From NCBI GenBank assembly GCA_030654175.1, contig JAURXZ010000035.1:124001-188000 (forward strand): a DNA stretch of 64,000 nt. The letters are read 5' to 3'. Each line of letters begins with the position of its first letter. Position 1 is the stretch's first letter. The notes under the pieces are model-generated. The model ran no database searches. It was not told the DNA's origin and saw only the letters and a list, made by a program, of their open reading frames with translations. The position numbers and the translations under genes were made by a program. This document shows, piece after piece, positions 8,497-18,552 of this stretch. Source of the stretch: Bacteroidia bacterium. GTDB taxonomy: Bacteria > Bacteroidota > Bacteroidia > 2-12-FULL-35-15.

Positions 8497-9881
8497 ATTA
8501 ATTCATTCTTCAAAGGCTCCACAAACGTATCTATATCACCGGCTCCCAGCGTTATCAATACCTCCAACTTACGTTCACCTATTTCCTTTACTAAATCAGC
8601 TTTCTGACAAATACTTTTATTTGTTGATCTCATTTTATCCAACAGCATTTTTGAATTCACACCTTCGATCGGCAATTCACGCGCAGGATATATTTCCATC
8701 AATACACATACATCAAGCAGATCAAGGCTTTTGGCAAACTCATCTGCAAAATCACGGGTGCGGCTGAACAAATGAGGTTGAAATATTCCTGTGATCTTTT
8801 TACCGGGATACATTTCTTTTGCCGAATTAATACATGCCTTCAACTCTTCGGGATGATGCGCGTAGTCATCTATAAAAACCAGTTTTTCTGTTTTTATCTG
8901 GTAATCAAAACGCCTCTTCACACCGCGGAATGTTTTTAACCCTTCTCGGATCTTTTGTTCCGAAATATTCATCAGACAAGCAACAGCTACTGCTGCTATT
9001 GAGTTCTCTACATTGTGCAAGCCTGGCAAACCTAATGTCATATTTTTGAATATTCCTGTTGGTGTGACTACTTCATAGTGGTAAGCTGCATTTTCAATCT
9101 TAATATTTTGAGCAAAATAATCGGCCGTTGTATCACTTACAGAATAAGTTATGGCTCGATCTCCGGAAGCAATATTATTTACAATACTTTTCTTCAAGAT
9201 CAATTTTGATCTTACCTGGCTTGCAAACAAAGAGTACGATTCCTCCATGTATTTTTTATCCCCGTAAATATCCAGATGGTCTGCATCCACGGAAGTGATA
9301 ACAGCAATTTCAGGATGAAGGGTAAGGAATGAACGGTCGTATTCATCGGCCTCAACAACTACAAGTCCCGTATTTTCAGTTTGAAGTTCAGCGTTTTTTA
9401 AATTATTGCTTAACAGTAAATTAGTATTGTAGTTTTGAGTGAGGCCACCTAAAAATGCAGAAGGGTCTAGATCAGCGGTTTTTAAAACATGTGCAATTAA
9501 TGAGGATGTAGTTGTTTTCCCATGCGTACCTGCAACACCTATTGTATAAGAAGCTTCTGTGATCATCCCTAATACTTCAGCACGTTTTTTAATGTTAAAA
9601 TTGTTTGCCTTAAAATAATTAAATTCTTTATGGTCAGCAGGTATTGCCGGGGTATAAACTATCAGAATTTCGGATTTCGGATTTTGGATTTCGGATTTAA
9701 TAAGGTTGATATCATCTTCAAAATGAATCTTAATCCCTTCTGAAATTAAATCATTGGTAAGCTTTGTTGGCGTTTTGTCATAACCACTCACACTCTTCCC
9801 CATCGCATTAAAATAGCGTGCAAGTGCGCTCATTCCGATGCCTCCGATCCCTAAAAAATATATGTATTGTATGTTTTTCAA
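8484..9881 (-). CDS. murC: UDP-N-acetylmuramate--L-alanine ligase MurC
   Basis: A 465-residue Mur ligase that adds L-Ala to UDP-MurNAc in the cytoplasm. N-terminal dinucleotide-like FLGIGGIGMSALA (residues 9-21), ATP-binding GVAGTHGKTTTSSL (about 114-127), central EADEYDRSFL and the domain 3 DDYAHHPEEL are all present. It sits between murG and ftsQ. Odd feature: residues 62-72 read KSEIQNPKSEI, the translation of a common Bacteroidota interspersed repeat lying in frame inside the gene (see findings). The rest of the protein is intact, so the insertion appears tolerated. Confidence 0.97.
   Translation of the reverse strand: MKNIQYIYFLGIGGIGMSALARYFNAMGKSVSGYDKTPTKLTNDLISEGIKIHFEDDINLIKSEIQNPKSEILIVYTPAIPADHKEFNYFKANNFNIKKRAEVLGMITEASYTIGVAGTHGKTTTSSLIAHVLKTADLDPSAFLGGLTQNYNTNLLLSNNLKNAELQTENTGLVVVEADEYDRSFLTLHPEIAVITSVDADHLDIYGDKKYMEESYSLFASQVRSKLILKKSIVNNIASGDRAITYSVSDTTADYFAQNIKIENAAYHYEVVTPTGIFKNMTLGLPGLHNVENSIAAVAVACLMNISEQKIREGLKTFRGVKRRFDYQIKTEKLVFIDDYAHHPEELKACINSAKEMYPGKKITGIFQPHLFSRTRDFADEFAKSLDLLDVCVLMEIYPARELPIEGVNSKMLLDKMRSTNKSICQKADLVKEIGERKLEVLITLGAGDIDTFVEPLKNELMKTQ
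9666..9698. repeat. Interspersed repeat inside murC
   Basis: Minus-strand AAATCCGAAATCCAAAATCC-type sequence made of two near-identical units (AAATCCGAAATC / CAAAATCCGAAATT) encoding KSEIQNPKSEI. Its length keeps the murC frame. Such repeats are usually intergenic in Bacteroidota. Confidence 0.6.
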
Positions 9882-9890
9882 AACCTGTTT

Positions 9891-11021
9891 TTATTTCACC
9901 CTGCCATTTATTAAACTCAGCACTTCGTTAGCAATTACATTTGCCGAATCCTGAAATGCCATTCCTGAAATATTTTCTGACAATTTGTAACATTGTTCCA
10001 CATCATTAATTAATGTTAATGTTTCGGTACAAAGTTTTTCACGTGCTTCAGAATCTTTAATTAAAATTGCTGCATTATGAGTTACTAATGCCATTGCATT
10101 TTTTGTTTGATGATCTTCAGCAACATTTGGTGAAGGGATCAAAATACAAGGCTTTTTTACTAAACACAATTCCGATACAGAGCTTGCGCCTGCACGTGAA
10201 ATCACCAAATCTGCAACAGAATACGCATAATCCATTTTTTGAATAAAATCAAAGGCCTTAATTCCTTTACCTTCGTATTTAGCAACCTCTTGCTTTGCTG
10301 TTTCGTAAAACCCTTTACCGGTTTGCCAAACCAACTGAATATTGTTTTTTTCAAATGCCTCCAGACAATTAAGGATACTCTCATTTATAGTACGTGCACC
10401 CAGACTTCCACCAATCACTAAAATTGTTTTTTTATCTGCACTTAAACCAAATGTCTCCAAACCTCTGTCGCGCTTGCCTTCTAAACTTAAAATATCCTGA
10501 CGAATAGGATTTCCGGTCAATAGGATTTTTTCTTTCGGAAAATATTTTTCCATCCCCGAATACGCCACACAAATTTTATCCACTTTTTTAGAAAGAATTT
10601 TATTTGTGATCCCAGGATATGAATTTTGTTCCTGTATCAAGGTAACTATACCTTTATTAGCAGCAACCTGTAACATAGGACCACTTGCAAATCCACCTGT
10701 ACCAATTACGGCATTAGGTTTAAACGTTTTAAGGATTTTTTTTGCTTTCAATAAACTACTGATAAGTTTAAATGGAAAAGCCAGATTCGACATGGTTAAT
10801 TTACGCTGAAAACCACTGATCCAAAGCCCTTCAATTTTATACCCTGCGGCAGGAACTTTTTCCATTTCCATTTTACCTTCGGCACCTACAAATAAAAATT
10901 CTGCATCCGGACGCAAGGCTTTAATAGCATTGGCAATTGCAATGGCAGGAAAAATATGTCCTCCTGTCCCTCCCCCACTAACTATAATTTTAAGCGGTTG
11001 CAAGTTCGCCTCCTTCCACAC
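9891..11021 (-). CDS. murG: Lipid II synthase MurG (GlcNAc transferase)
   Basis: Transfers GlcNAc to lipid I to make lipid II at the inner membrane face; GT-B fold. Motifs: IIVSGGGTGGHIFPA near the N-terminus (diphosphate loop), GTGGFASGP, the LIQEQNSYPG region, and GGSLGARTIN with SRAGASSVSEL in the C-terminal UDP-GlcNAc domain. The open frame begins with GTG at 11021, overlapping ftsW by 32 bp; a TTG at 11003 follows a GGAGG sequence by about 5 bases and is the more likely start, giving a protein beginning LQPLKIIVSGGG. Length is normal for the family either way. Confidence 0.96.
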   Translation of the reverse strand: MWKEANLQPLKIIVSGGGTGGHIFPAIAIANAIKALRPDAEFLFVGAEGKMEMEKVPAAGYKIEGLWISGFQRKLTMSNLAFPFKLISSLLKAKKILKTFKPNAVIGTGGFASGPMLQVAANKGIVTLIQEQNSYPGITNKILSKKVDKICVAYSGMEKYFPKEKILLTGNPIRQDILSLEGKRDRGLETFGLSADKKTILVIGGSLGARTINESILNCLEAFEKNNIQLVWQTGKGFYETAKQEVAKYEGKGIKAFDFIQKMDYAYSVADLVISRAGASSVSELCLVKKPCILIPSPNVAEDHQTKNAMALVTHNAAILIKDSEAREKLCTETLTLINDVEQCYKLSENISGMAFQDSANVIANEVLSLINGRVK

Positions 11022-12141
11022 TAGTTTCGTTGTCGCGACTAACGCTCAATATCATTCCAATAGCAATACTTGTAAACCATATAGATGTACCTCCCATACT
11101 CACTAAAGGCAATGGCTGACCTGTAACCGGAAATAAATTTACTGCCACAGCCATATTTATCATGGCCTGAAACACTAAACTAAATGTTAATCCTATCGCG
11201 AGCAAACTACCAAAGGTTCGTTCGCTTTTATTGGCGATCTTCACTCCTCGAAATAATAAAATCAGGTATAAAAAAACGATAATTACTGCTGATACAAGGC
11301 CCCACTCTTCAATAACAATTGCAAAAATAAAATCAGAAGATGCCTGCGGTAAAAAATTCCGCTGCATACTATTACCCGGCCCTTTACCCATTATACCGCC
11401 CGTAGCTATTGCAATTTTGGCTTGCTCTGCCTGGAAATTACTTTCGCTATCACCTTTACTAAAATTTTCTATACGCGCCTTCCATGTGGCACCACGGGGA
11501 ATTGCATTTGGAAAATTAAAAACCATTACAATTATTATAAGTCCCACCGCAATACCGGAACCAATTAATAAAAGCAGGTGTTTCGCATTCATCCTTCCTA
11601 TGAACATTAACACAAAACATGTCATAAAAAGTATGGCAGCAGTTGAAAAATTTGAAGGTAAGATCAAAAGGCAAATAATTCCAACAGGTGCAACAATCGG
11701 TAAAAAGGCCTTCTTAAAATCTTTAATCACATTTTGTTTGATCGACAACATACGCGCTACGTAAGTTATCAATGCAAGTTTAGCAAAATCAGATGTTTGA
11801 AAAGTTAAGGATGTGCCCGGTATTACCAGCCAACGGGTGGCATCACCTGCTGTTACTCCATTAAACAAAGTGTATAATAATAATGGAGCAGCGAGAAAAA
11901 TGGCAAGTTGTGATATTCTGGAAAAATAGGAATACTTCACTTTATGAATAAAGTATACCAGCAAAATTCCTGAGCCTACAATAAAAACATGTTTGATAAG
12001 ATATGATCCCGTATCGCCCCCTTTATAGCGGTATGCTAAAGCGATGATAGAACTATATACAACCAACACAGATAAAAGGGAAAGCAGTAACACCACTGTC
12101 CAGATCGCCTTATCACCTTTTATGTATTTGAATAGATTCAT
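10990..12141 (-). CDS. ftsW: Lipid II polymerase/SEDS protein FtsW
   Basis: A 383-residue SEDS-family septal peptidoglycan polymerase with about ten membrane segments. The conserved periplasmic loop NFLPQASSDFIFAIVIEEWG and the downstream region VTGQPLPLVSMGGTS are typical of FtsW/RodA. Position between murD and murG and pairing with a class B PBP in the same cluster argue for FtsW rather than RodA. The 3' end overlaps murG. Confidence 0.96.
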   Translation of the reverse strand: MNLFKYIKGDKAIWTVVLLLSLLSVLVVYSSIIALAYRYKGGDTGSYLIKHVFIVGSGILLVYFIHKVKYSYFSRISQLAIFLAAPLLLYTLFNGVTAGDATRWLVIPGTSLTFQTSDFAKLALITYVARMLSIKQNVIKDFKKAFLPIVAPVGIICLLILPSNFSTAAILFMTCFVLMFIGRMNAKHLLLLIGSGIAVGLIIIVMVFNFPNAIPRGATWKARIENFSKGDSESNFQAEQAKIAIATGGIMGKGPGNSMQRNFLPQASSDFIFAIVIEEWGLVSAVIIVFLYLILLFRGVKIANKSERTFGSLLAIGLTFSLVFQAMINMAVAVNLFPVTGQPLPLVSMGGTSIWFTSIAIGMILSVSRDNETSVEGGELATA

Positions 12142-12148
12142 CTTAATT

Positions 12149-13510
12149 TTATAATCCTCTCACTGCTTGTTTAAACTGAGTTCCACGATCTTCATAATCT
12201 TCGAACAAATCAAAACTTGCACAGGCAGGAGATAATAAAACAGTATCACCTTTCTTACCTAATTTGTAAGCCTGCGCCACCGCTTCTTTCGCAGAGTTAG
12301 CTTCCATAATGATATCAACCATTCCACCAAATGCTTTGATTATTTTTTTATTATCTGCTCCCAAACAAATAATTGCTTTTACCTTTTCCATTACTAACTC
12401 ATTTAGCATGGAATAATCGTTTCCTTTATCAACACCGCCAAGAATAAGGATAACAGGTTTATCCATACTCTCCAATGCATACCATGTGGAGTTTACATTG
12501 GTGGCTTTTGAGTCGTTGATAAACTCAATACCATGTACATTACCAACTAACTCCAGGCGATGATCGATGTTATGAAAATCGGAAAGACTTTCGCGGATCG
12601 TTTCCTTTCTGATCTCAACCAGTTTAGTGGTGACACCGGCTGCCATGGAATTGTAGATGTTGTGTTTACCTTGTAGCGCAAGTTCTTGAATTGTCATAAA
12701 TAAAGGGTTTGTGTTATTTGTGTTTATTACTATTTGATTGTTTTCGTTTAAGTATGCACCTGTTTCAACTTCCTGTTTAATCGAAAAAGGATATTGTTTT
12801 GCGCTGATTGTTTTTTTTGTTAATTCTCTTGCTATTATTTCATCATCAATACAATAGATGAATGAATCGTTCTCAGTTTGATTACGTATGATCCTGAATT
12901 TTGAATCAACATAATTTTGCATTTCATAATTATATCTGTCTAAATGGTCGGGTGTAATGTTTAACAGTATTGCTATGTCAGCTTTAAAATCAACCATTCC
13001 GTCCAACTGAAAACTACTTAACTCTAATACATAATAATCAAGGTCCTTCCTATCTGTGCGTCCTGCATTTTCTGCCACCAGCATTGCAAAGCTCTTTCCG
13101 ATGTTCCCACAAAGGCCTACATTTAATCCGGCTTTTTTGAGAATGTGATAGATAAGTAGGGTTGTTGTTGTTTTCCCGTTGCTGCCTGTTATGCATATTT
13201 TTTTTGCGTTCGTATAACGTCCGGCAAATTCGATCTCCGAGATAACCGGAATACCCTTTATATGCAAGGTTGTTATTAAGTCAGCCTTATCAGGAATACC
13301 CGGACTTTTCACCACTTCATCCGCATTAAAAATCAATGCTTCCGTGTGTTTTTCTTCCTCCCACTTAATTTCATATTTTGAAAGAACGTTTTTGTATTTG
13401 TCTTTTATTTTTCCTTTATCTGAAAGAAAAACATCAAAACCTTTTTTTTTCGCAAGCACCGCTGTGCCCACTCCACTCTCCCCACCGCCAAGTATTACCA
13501 AGCGTTTCAT
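12149..13510 (-). CDS. murD: UDP-MurNAc-L-Ala--D-Glu ligase MurD
   Basis: A 453-residue Mur ligase. N-terminal GGGESGVGTAVLAKKKG (UDP-binding fold), ATP loop CITGSNGKTTTTLL (about residues 111-124), NITPDHLDRY, and the C-terminal NDSKATNVNSTWYALE with LILGGVDKGNDY match MurD. Adds D-Glu to UDP-MurNAc-L-Ala. It lies 7 bp upstream of ftsW and 1 bp downstream of mraY, in one operon. Confidence 0.97.
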   Translation of the reverse strand: MKRLVILGGGESGVGTAVLAKKKGFDVFLSDKGKIKDKYKNVLSKYEIKWEEEKHTEALIFNADEVVKSPGIPDKADLITTLHIKGIPVISEIEFAGRYTNAKKICITGSNGKTTTTLLIYHILKKAGLNVGLCGNIGKSFAMLVAENAGRTDRKDLDYYVLELSSFQLDGMVDFKADIAILLNITPDHLDRYNYEMQNYVDSKFRIIRNQTENDSFIYCIDDEIIARELTKKTISAKQYPFSIKQEVETGAYLNENNQIVINTNNTNPLFMTIQELALQGKHNIYNSMAAGVTTKLVEIRKETIRESLSDFHNIDHRLELVGNVHGIEFINDSKATNVNSTWYALESMDKPVILILGGVDKGNDYSMLNELVMEKVKAIICLGADNKKIIKAFGGMVDIIMEANSAKEAVAQAYKLGKKGDTVLLSPACASFDLFEDYEDRGTQFKQAVRGL

Positions 13511-13511
13511 T

Positions 13512-14780
13512 TTATCTTAGTTTCAAGGTTACAATAGTTAATACCGCCAGCATAATCCCAATAATCCAAAAACGAGAAACAATTTTTGATTCATGCATTC
13601 CTAATTTCTGATAATGATGATGCAGGGGAGCCATTTTCAAAAAGCGATGTTCCTTGGCATATTCAATTCCATATTTTTTCTTTCTTCTTTTGAAAATGAA
13701 TACCTGCATCATTACCGATACATTTTCTACAAGAAAAACTCCACATAGAATAGGAATAAGAAGTTCCTTACGAATTGCGATAGCGAAAACCGCAATGATA
13801 CCACCCAATGCAAGACTACCGGTATCACCCATAAACACTTGTGCAGGGAAAGAGTTATACCATAAAAAACCGACACAACTTCCAACAAATGCGGCTATAA
13901 AAATTACCAGCTCACCTGAATTTGGTATGTACATAATGTTCAGGTAATCTGCGAAGATCCTGTTACCCGAAACGTAAGCCAATATGCCCAATGTAACACC
14001 TATGATCGCAGATGTTCCGGTAGCGAGGCCATCAATTCCGTCCGTTATATTGGCTCCATTTGATACCGCAGTAACAATGATGATGACGATAGGAATAAAT
14101 ATTAACCATGACCATTTTTTATACCCATCACCTAAAAATGAAAGCAAATGCGAATAATCAAATTCATTATCTTTTACAAATGGGATGGTGGTTTTCATTG
14201 ATTTGGTATCAACAGTTGAATACTCCGGCATTTGCCCCACCAAGGCAGAATCGTTAACCACTTCAATTGTGTAAGCGCTTTTCCCACTGCTATGTACACG
14301 ATCGCGAACCACCACATCATTATGGAAATACAAGGTGACGCCAACAATTAAACCTATTCCAACCTGGCCCAATACTTTAAATTTACCTGCCAATCCTTTT
14401 TTATCCTTTTTGAATACCTTAATGTAATCATCCAGAAAACCAATAGCACCAAGCCATACAGTTGACAATAACAATAAAAGAATATATACATTATGTAATT
14501 TTGCAAACAGCACTGTAGGAATAACAATGGCTGAAAGTATAATTAAACCACCCATAGTTGGGGTGCCTTTTTTTTGCAACTGGCCTTCTAATCCAAGGTC
14601 ACGAACGGTTTCTCCAACTTGTTTTTTCTCTAACAAATCGATGATGCGTTTTCCGAATACCAATGAGATCAATAATGAAAAAATGAGCGCCATTGCTGCA
14701 CGAAAAGAGATGTATTGAAACACTCCAGCGCCAGGGAAATTTAACTGCTTATCTAAAAATTCAAATAAATAGTAGAACAT
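13512..14780 (-). CDS. mraY: Phospho-MurNAc-pentapeptide transferase MraY
   Basis: A 422-residue polytopic enzyme that makes lipid I from UDP-MurNAc-pentapeptide and undecaprenyl phosphate. Motifs: [28 protein letters not shown] (Asp pair), [39 protein letters not shown] and the HHHYQKLG loop. It is longer than the roughly 360 residues of E. coli MraY because of an extra loop near residues 150-200, common in Bacteroidota. Confidence 0.97.
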   Translation of the reverse strand: MFYYLFEFLDKQLNFPGAGVFQYISFRAAMALIFSLLISLVFGKRIIDLLEKKQVGETVRDLGLEGQLQKKGTPTMGGLIILSAIVIPTVLFAKLHNVYILLLLLSTVWLGAIGFLDDYIKVFKKDKKGLAGKFKVLGQVGIGLIVGVTLYFHNDVVVRDRVHSSGKSAYTIEVVNDSALVGQMPEYSTVDTKSMKTTIPFVKDNEFDYSHLLSFLGDGYKKWSWLIFIPIVIIIVTAVSNGANITDGIDGLATGTSAIIGVTLGILAYVSGNRIFADYLNIMYIPNSGELVIFIAAFVGSCVGFLWYNSFPAQVFMGDTGSLALGGIIAVFAIAIRKELLIPILCGVFLVENVSVMMQVFIFKRRKKKYGIEYAKEHRFLKMAPLHHHYQKLGMHESKIVSRFWIIGIMLAVLTIVTLKLR

Positions 14781-14861
14781 TATTTAATGGGTTATAATTG
14801 TTTTTTTATATAAAATTTTTCTACTTCGCATTTATCTGATTTTAATCAGATCCGCGGAGTA

Positions 14862-16325
14862 TTACTTTTCAAATAATTTAAAATTCTCCTTTAACACCTG
14901 CATATCATCAAATTGATGTTTTACTCCTTTTATCTCCTGGTATTTCTCATGCCCTTTACCCGCTATAAGTATTATATCGCCAGCCTTTGCAATTGAACAA
15001 GCCATTTTGATCGCTTCGCTTCTATCTGTAATGGATATCGTTTTTTTATGGTTCACTGCATCCACACCCTTTTCCATTTGCTTAATAATTACTTCCGGTT
15101 CTTCACTGCGAGGATTATCAGAAGTAAGAATAACTTTGTTACTTAGGTCGCAGGCAATCTTTGCCATGATAGGTCGCTTAGCAGCATCGCGATCTCCACC
15201 GCAACCAACAACAGTTATTACTTGTTCATTCCCGGTACGTATATCCTTAATGGTTTTTAAAACATTCAACAATGCATCAGGAGTATGCGCATAATCAACA
15301 ATCCCGACTATTCCATTATCAGAACGTATGTATTGAAAACGGCCTTCTACTGAACTCAAGGTGCTTAATGTGGTAAGCACATTTGTTTTATCTTCTTTTA
15401 ACAAAACCGCTGTAGCATACACTGCTAAAAGATTATACGCGTTAAAATTTCCGATCAGCTTACTCCAAACTTCATTGTTATCGATATTCAAAAGCAATCC
15501 ACTAAATTGATTTTCCACCACTTTGCACCTAAAATCAGCCATTGCATGAAGTGAATATGTTTTTTTTGTTGCTTTTGTATTTTGCAGCATCAATTCACCA
15601 TTCGCATCATCCTTATTTGTTAAAGCAAATGCATCAGGACCTAACATATCAAAGAATCGTTTTTTTGCTTTTATATATTCCTGAAATGTTTTGTGGTAAT
15701 CCAAATGATCATGTGTGATATTTGTAAAAACCCCGCCCGAAAAATGAATTCCGGAAATACGGTTTTGCATTACCGCATGCGAACTCACTTCCATAAAACA
15801 ATGAGTACAACCTTTATCCAACATATGGCGCAGCAATGCATTCAATTGTATTGCATCAGGTGTTGTATGCGTTGCAGGAATAATTTCATTGTTGATCTGG
15901 TTTTTTACTGTTGACAACAAACCAACATTATATCCCATTTTTTTAAACAAACTGAACAATAATGTAACTGTTGTTGTCTTCCCATTTGTTCCAGTAACAC
16001 CGACTAAAACTAAACTTTCGGAAGGGTTATCATAAAAATTACCGGCAACGATCCCAAGCGCAACTGAAGCATCGTTTACTTTTATATAGGTGATCTTGTC
16101 ATTTAAAATACTCGGCAACTCTTCACACAAAACCGCAACAGCACCTTTAGCAATAGTATCGTCAATGTATTTATGTCCATCACTCAATGTCCCTTTAACC
16201 GCAACAAATAAACTATCCATTTCAATTTTACGGGAATCAAAACTAATAGCTGCAATAGCCACATTGGTTGAACCAATGATCTCAACTAAACCTACCTTAT
16301 ATAATATATCTTTTAATAACTTCAT
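14862..16325 (-). CDS. murE: UDP-MurNAc-tripeptide ligase MurE (meso-DAP type)
   Basis: A 487-residue Mur ligase. ATP loop GVTGTNGKTTTVTLL (about residues 109-123), THDHLDYHKTF, and VVGCGGDRDAAKRPIM are typical. The third-residue specificity motif is DNPRSEEP, which in characterised MurE enzymes marks meso-diaminopimelate as substrate rather than L-Lys. So the cell probably has DAP-type peptidoglycan. An 80 bp gap separates it from mraY; no murF is found in the cluster. Confidence 0.97.
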   Translation of the reverse strand: MKLLKDILYKVGLVEIIGSTNVAIAAISFDSRKIEMDSLFVAVKGTLSDGHKYIDDTIAKGAVAVLCEELPSILNDKITYIKVNDASVALGIVAGNFYDNPSESLVLVGVTGTNGKTTTVTLLFSLFKKMGYNVGLLSTVKNQINNEIIPATHTTPDAIQLNALLRHMLDKGCTHCFMEVSSHAVMQNRISGIHFSGGVFTNITHDHLDYHKTFQEYIKAKKRFFDMLGPDAFALTNKDDANGELMLQNTKATKKTYSLHAMADFRCKVVENQFSGLLLNIDNNEVWSKLIGNFNAYNLLAVYATAVLLKEDKTNVLTTLSTLSSVEGRFQYIRSDNGIVGIVDYAHTPDALLNVLKTIKDIRTGNEQVITVVGCGGDRDAAKRPIMAKIACDLSNKVILTSDNPRSEEPEVIIKQMEKGVDAVNHKKTISITDRSEAIKMACSIAKAGDIILIAGKGHEKYQEIKGVKHQFDDMQVLKENFKLFEK

Positions 16326-16412
16326 CTGAAAATGATTACACCGATATTACTTGTTGTTCCTTTTTCCTTATTGCCTACTGCTTAATTGCTAAATTGCTTT
16401 TTGCCTGTTGGT
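16326..16412. repeat. Intergenic repeat, copy B (murE/ftsI)
   Basis: Starts TGAAAATGATTACACCGATA immediately after the murE start codon region and runs through CTACTGCTTAATTGCTAAATTGC to GGTTTTA. Matches copy A at 8400-8496 in both ends and order of blocks, with small internal differences. Both copies lie directly upstream of a dcw gene in the same orientation. Confidence 0.65.
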
Positions 16413-16416
16413 TTTA

Positions 16417-18546
16417 TTATAACAGTGTTAATTCTATTTGTGTTCCTTTTGTGAACGTTGTTCCTGCCATTATTGATTGTTTAGCTACTGCGCCTCTCCC
16501 ATTCAATTTCACTCTCATGTAATTATTATTTTCTAATAAGAACAATACATCCCTCGCAGTCATACCCGCTAAATCGGGAACGATACCACTTTTCAGTTCT
16601 TCCTCAATTTTATTTGAGACCATTTTAACATAGGCAGAATCGATAGTTGCACTGTAAACCCATTCCGCATTTTTATTATTTGAATTATTTTTGATCTTTA
16701 ATGATGTCAATACATTTTGAATTTCGGATTGAGATCCATTTTTTACAGTTGGTGCTTTAATGGAATATTGTGGTTGAACTGCATTAATTTCTTTATGAAT
16801 TTCCAAGCTGGTTGAATACACCTTATCAGCCACATCTTTAAATACCGGCCCGGCCACAGCTCCACCATAATAAGCATCTCCGGTAGGAGAACTTATCACA
16901 ACAATGCATGAATATTTCGGGTTATCTGCCGGGAAGTAACCAACAAATGAAGCCAGGTAACTAACACCGCCATTCTTATAATTTCCACCTTTTGCAATTT
17001 GAGCAGTCCCCGTTTTACCAGCTACACTATAATCGGCAGCTTTCAAACTCTTAGCTGTACCATTTGTAACAACCCCCTCCATCATCTTTTTTGCCTTATC
17101 AATTGTAGGTTGCGAACAGATTGAAGAGTTTATTACTTCAGGCTCAAAAGTTTTAATGGTTTTACCACGCTTACGAATTTCTTTTACAAACATCGGGCGC
17201 ATCATTTTACCGTTATTTGCTACTGCATTATAAAATGTTAATGTCTGCATTGGAGTGATGGTTAACTCATAACCAATACTCATCCAGGGCAAAGTGGTTC
17301 CTGACCAATCTTTATCTTTCGTGTTTTTAATACGAGGCACAGCTTCACCGGGAAGACTTATTTTTAAAGGCGAATTAAAATTCATCTGACATAAACGATC
17401 AACAAATTTTTGTGGATCTTTTGAATAATAACGAGTGATGATTTTTGAAACACCCACATTTGAGCTCTGTTCAAATACCTCCTGAACAGTGATCTCACTT
17501 TTTTCAGGACGATGTGAATCTTTCATTGTGCTATTATAATATTTATGAGTGCCATCTTCAATGTCAATAACATCATCCAGATCAATATAACCGTCTTCCA
17601 TTGCCGTCATCAAAGACGCTAACTTAAAAGTTGAACCCGGCTCCGTAGCATAACCAACAGCGTAATTCAGGTTTTCCAAATACGTTGATGAGTCTTTTCT
17701 GGTAAGATTTGCAATCGCTTTTATTGCACCTGTTTTCACTTCCATCAAAATCAAACATCCGTGAGCAGCACCATGCTTTTTCAAACAATTCATTAATGAA
17801 TTATGCGCCACATCCTGTATGTTAATATCAATGGTGGAAATAACATCTGCACCATCTTCAAGCGTTACCTCGTTTTCATCATTTATCGATTTCCAAACTC
17901 CTCCGGCAATTTTTTGCATTAAACGCTGCCCGCTTTCTCCCTGCAAATAATTATTATAGGCTACTTCCATTCCATACGACTTACCGGTTCCTGCATCATT
18001 ATACTTTCCGATAGTACGTGCTGCTAAACTTTGAAATGGACGTTCGCGCTTGTTGGTTTGCAAATAGGTAAAACCACCTTTGTTACGCCCCTTACGAATA
18101 AGAGGGAATTTTTTAATTCTTTGCAACTCAGTATATGAAACTCCGCGCTGAAGAGTGACCCATCGATCGCCATCTTTACGGGCCTTTACTAATATTTTTT
18201 TATACTCCTTTTGAGATCTGTCCTGAAACATTTTAGAAAAGGAGTATGCTAAAGAATCAACATTATCGTAAAATATATCTTTGGTGATAGCATCTGTATT
18301 TACATCCATCCCTACTTCATAATAAGGCAAAGAGGTAGCTAACAGAATCCCGTTATTATCATAAATATTACCGCGTATCGCTTCAATGTCGAATAATTTG
18401 GTAGAGAAATTTTTTGATTTAGACCGCCATTCCTCTCCTTCAGAGAACTGAATGACACAAACTTTATAAATAATGGCAAAACCAAAAAGGCATATAAAAA
18501 AGTATATCAGGTATACGCGCCACAATATGTCTTTTTTATCGTCCAA
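16417..18546 (-). CDS. ftsI: Septal class B penicillin-binding protein with PASTA domain
   Basis: A 709-residue transpeptidase. One N-terminal membrane segment (about residues 9-29), a dimerisation domain, and the transpeptidase domain with GSTFKLAS (SxxK), SSNVGVSK (SxN) and AGKTGTAQ (KTG). The C-terminal 60 or so residues form one PASTA-like domain (GIVPDLAGMTARDV...). Located between ftsL and murE, as for ftsI/pbpB in dcw clusters. It crosslinks septal peptidoglycan with FtsW. Longer than E. coli FtsI (588 aa) because of the PASTA extension, which is common in this phylum. Confidence 0.95.
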   Translation of the reverse strand: MDDKKDILWRVYLIYFFICLFGFAIIYKVCVIQFSEGEEWRSKSKNFSTKLFDIEAIRGNIYDNNGILLATSLPYYEVGMDVNTDAITKDIFYDNVDSLAYSFSKMFQDRSQKEYKKILVKARKDGDRWVTLQRGVSYTELQRIKKFPLIRKGRNKGGFTYLQTNKRERPFQSLAARTIGKYNDAGTGKSYGMEVAYNNYLQGESGQRLMQKIAGGVWKSINDENEVTLEDGADVISTIDINIQDVAHNSLMNCLKKHGAAHGCLILMEVKTGAIKAIANLTRKDSSTYLENLNYAVGYATEPGSTFKLASLMTAMEDGYIDLDDVIDIEDGTHKYYNSTMKDSHRPEKSEITVQEVFEQSSNVGVSKIITRYYSKDPQKFVDRLCQMNFNSPLKISLPGEAVPRIKNTKDKDWSGTTLPWMSIGYELTITPMQTLTFYNAVANNGKMMRPMFVKEIRKRGKTIKTFEPEVINSSICSQPTIDKAKKMMEGVVTNGTAKSLKAADYSVAGKTGTAQIAKGGNYKNGGVSYLASFVGYFPADNPKYSCIVVISSPTGDAYYGGAVAGPVFKDVADKVYSTSLEIHKEINAVQPQYSIKAPTVKNGSQSEIQNVLTSLKIKNNSNNKNAEWVYSATIDSAYVKMVSNKIEEELKSGIVPDLAGMTARDVLFLLENNNYMRVKLNGRGAVAKQSIMAGTTFTKGTQIELTLL

Positions 18547-18552
18547 TGTTTC

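Noticed and set aside
11231-11764. A 177-codon plus-strand frame opposite ftsW
   Set aside because: It is antisense to a clearly conserved SEDS gene, has a biased composition from the reverse complement, and shows no domain.
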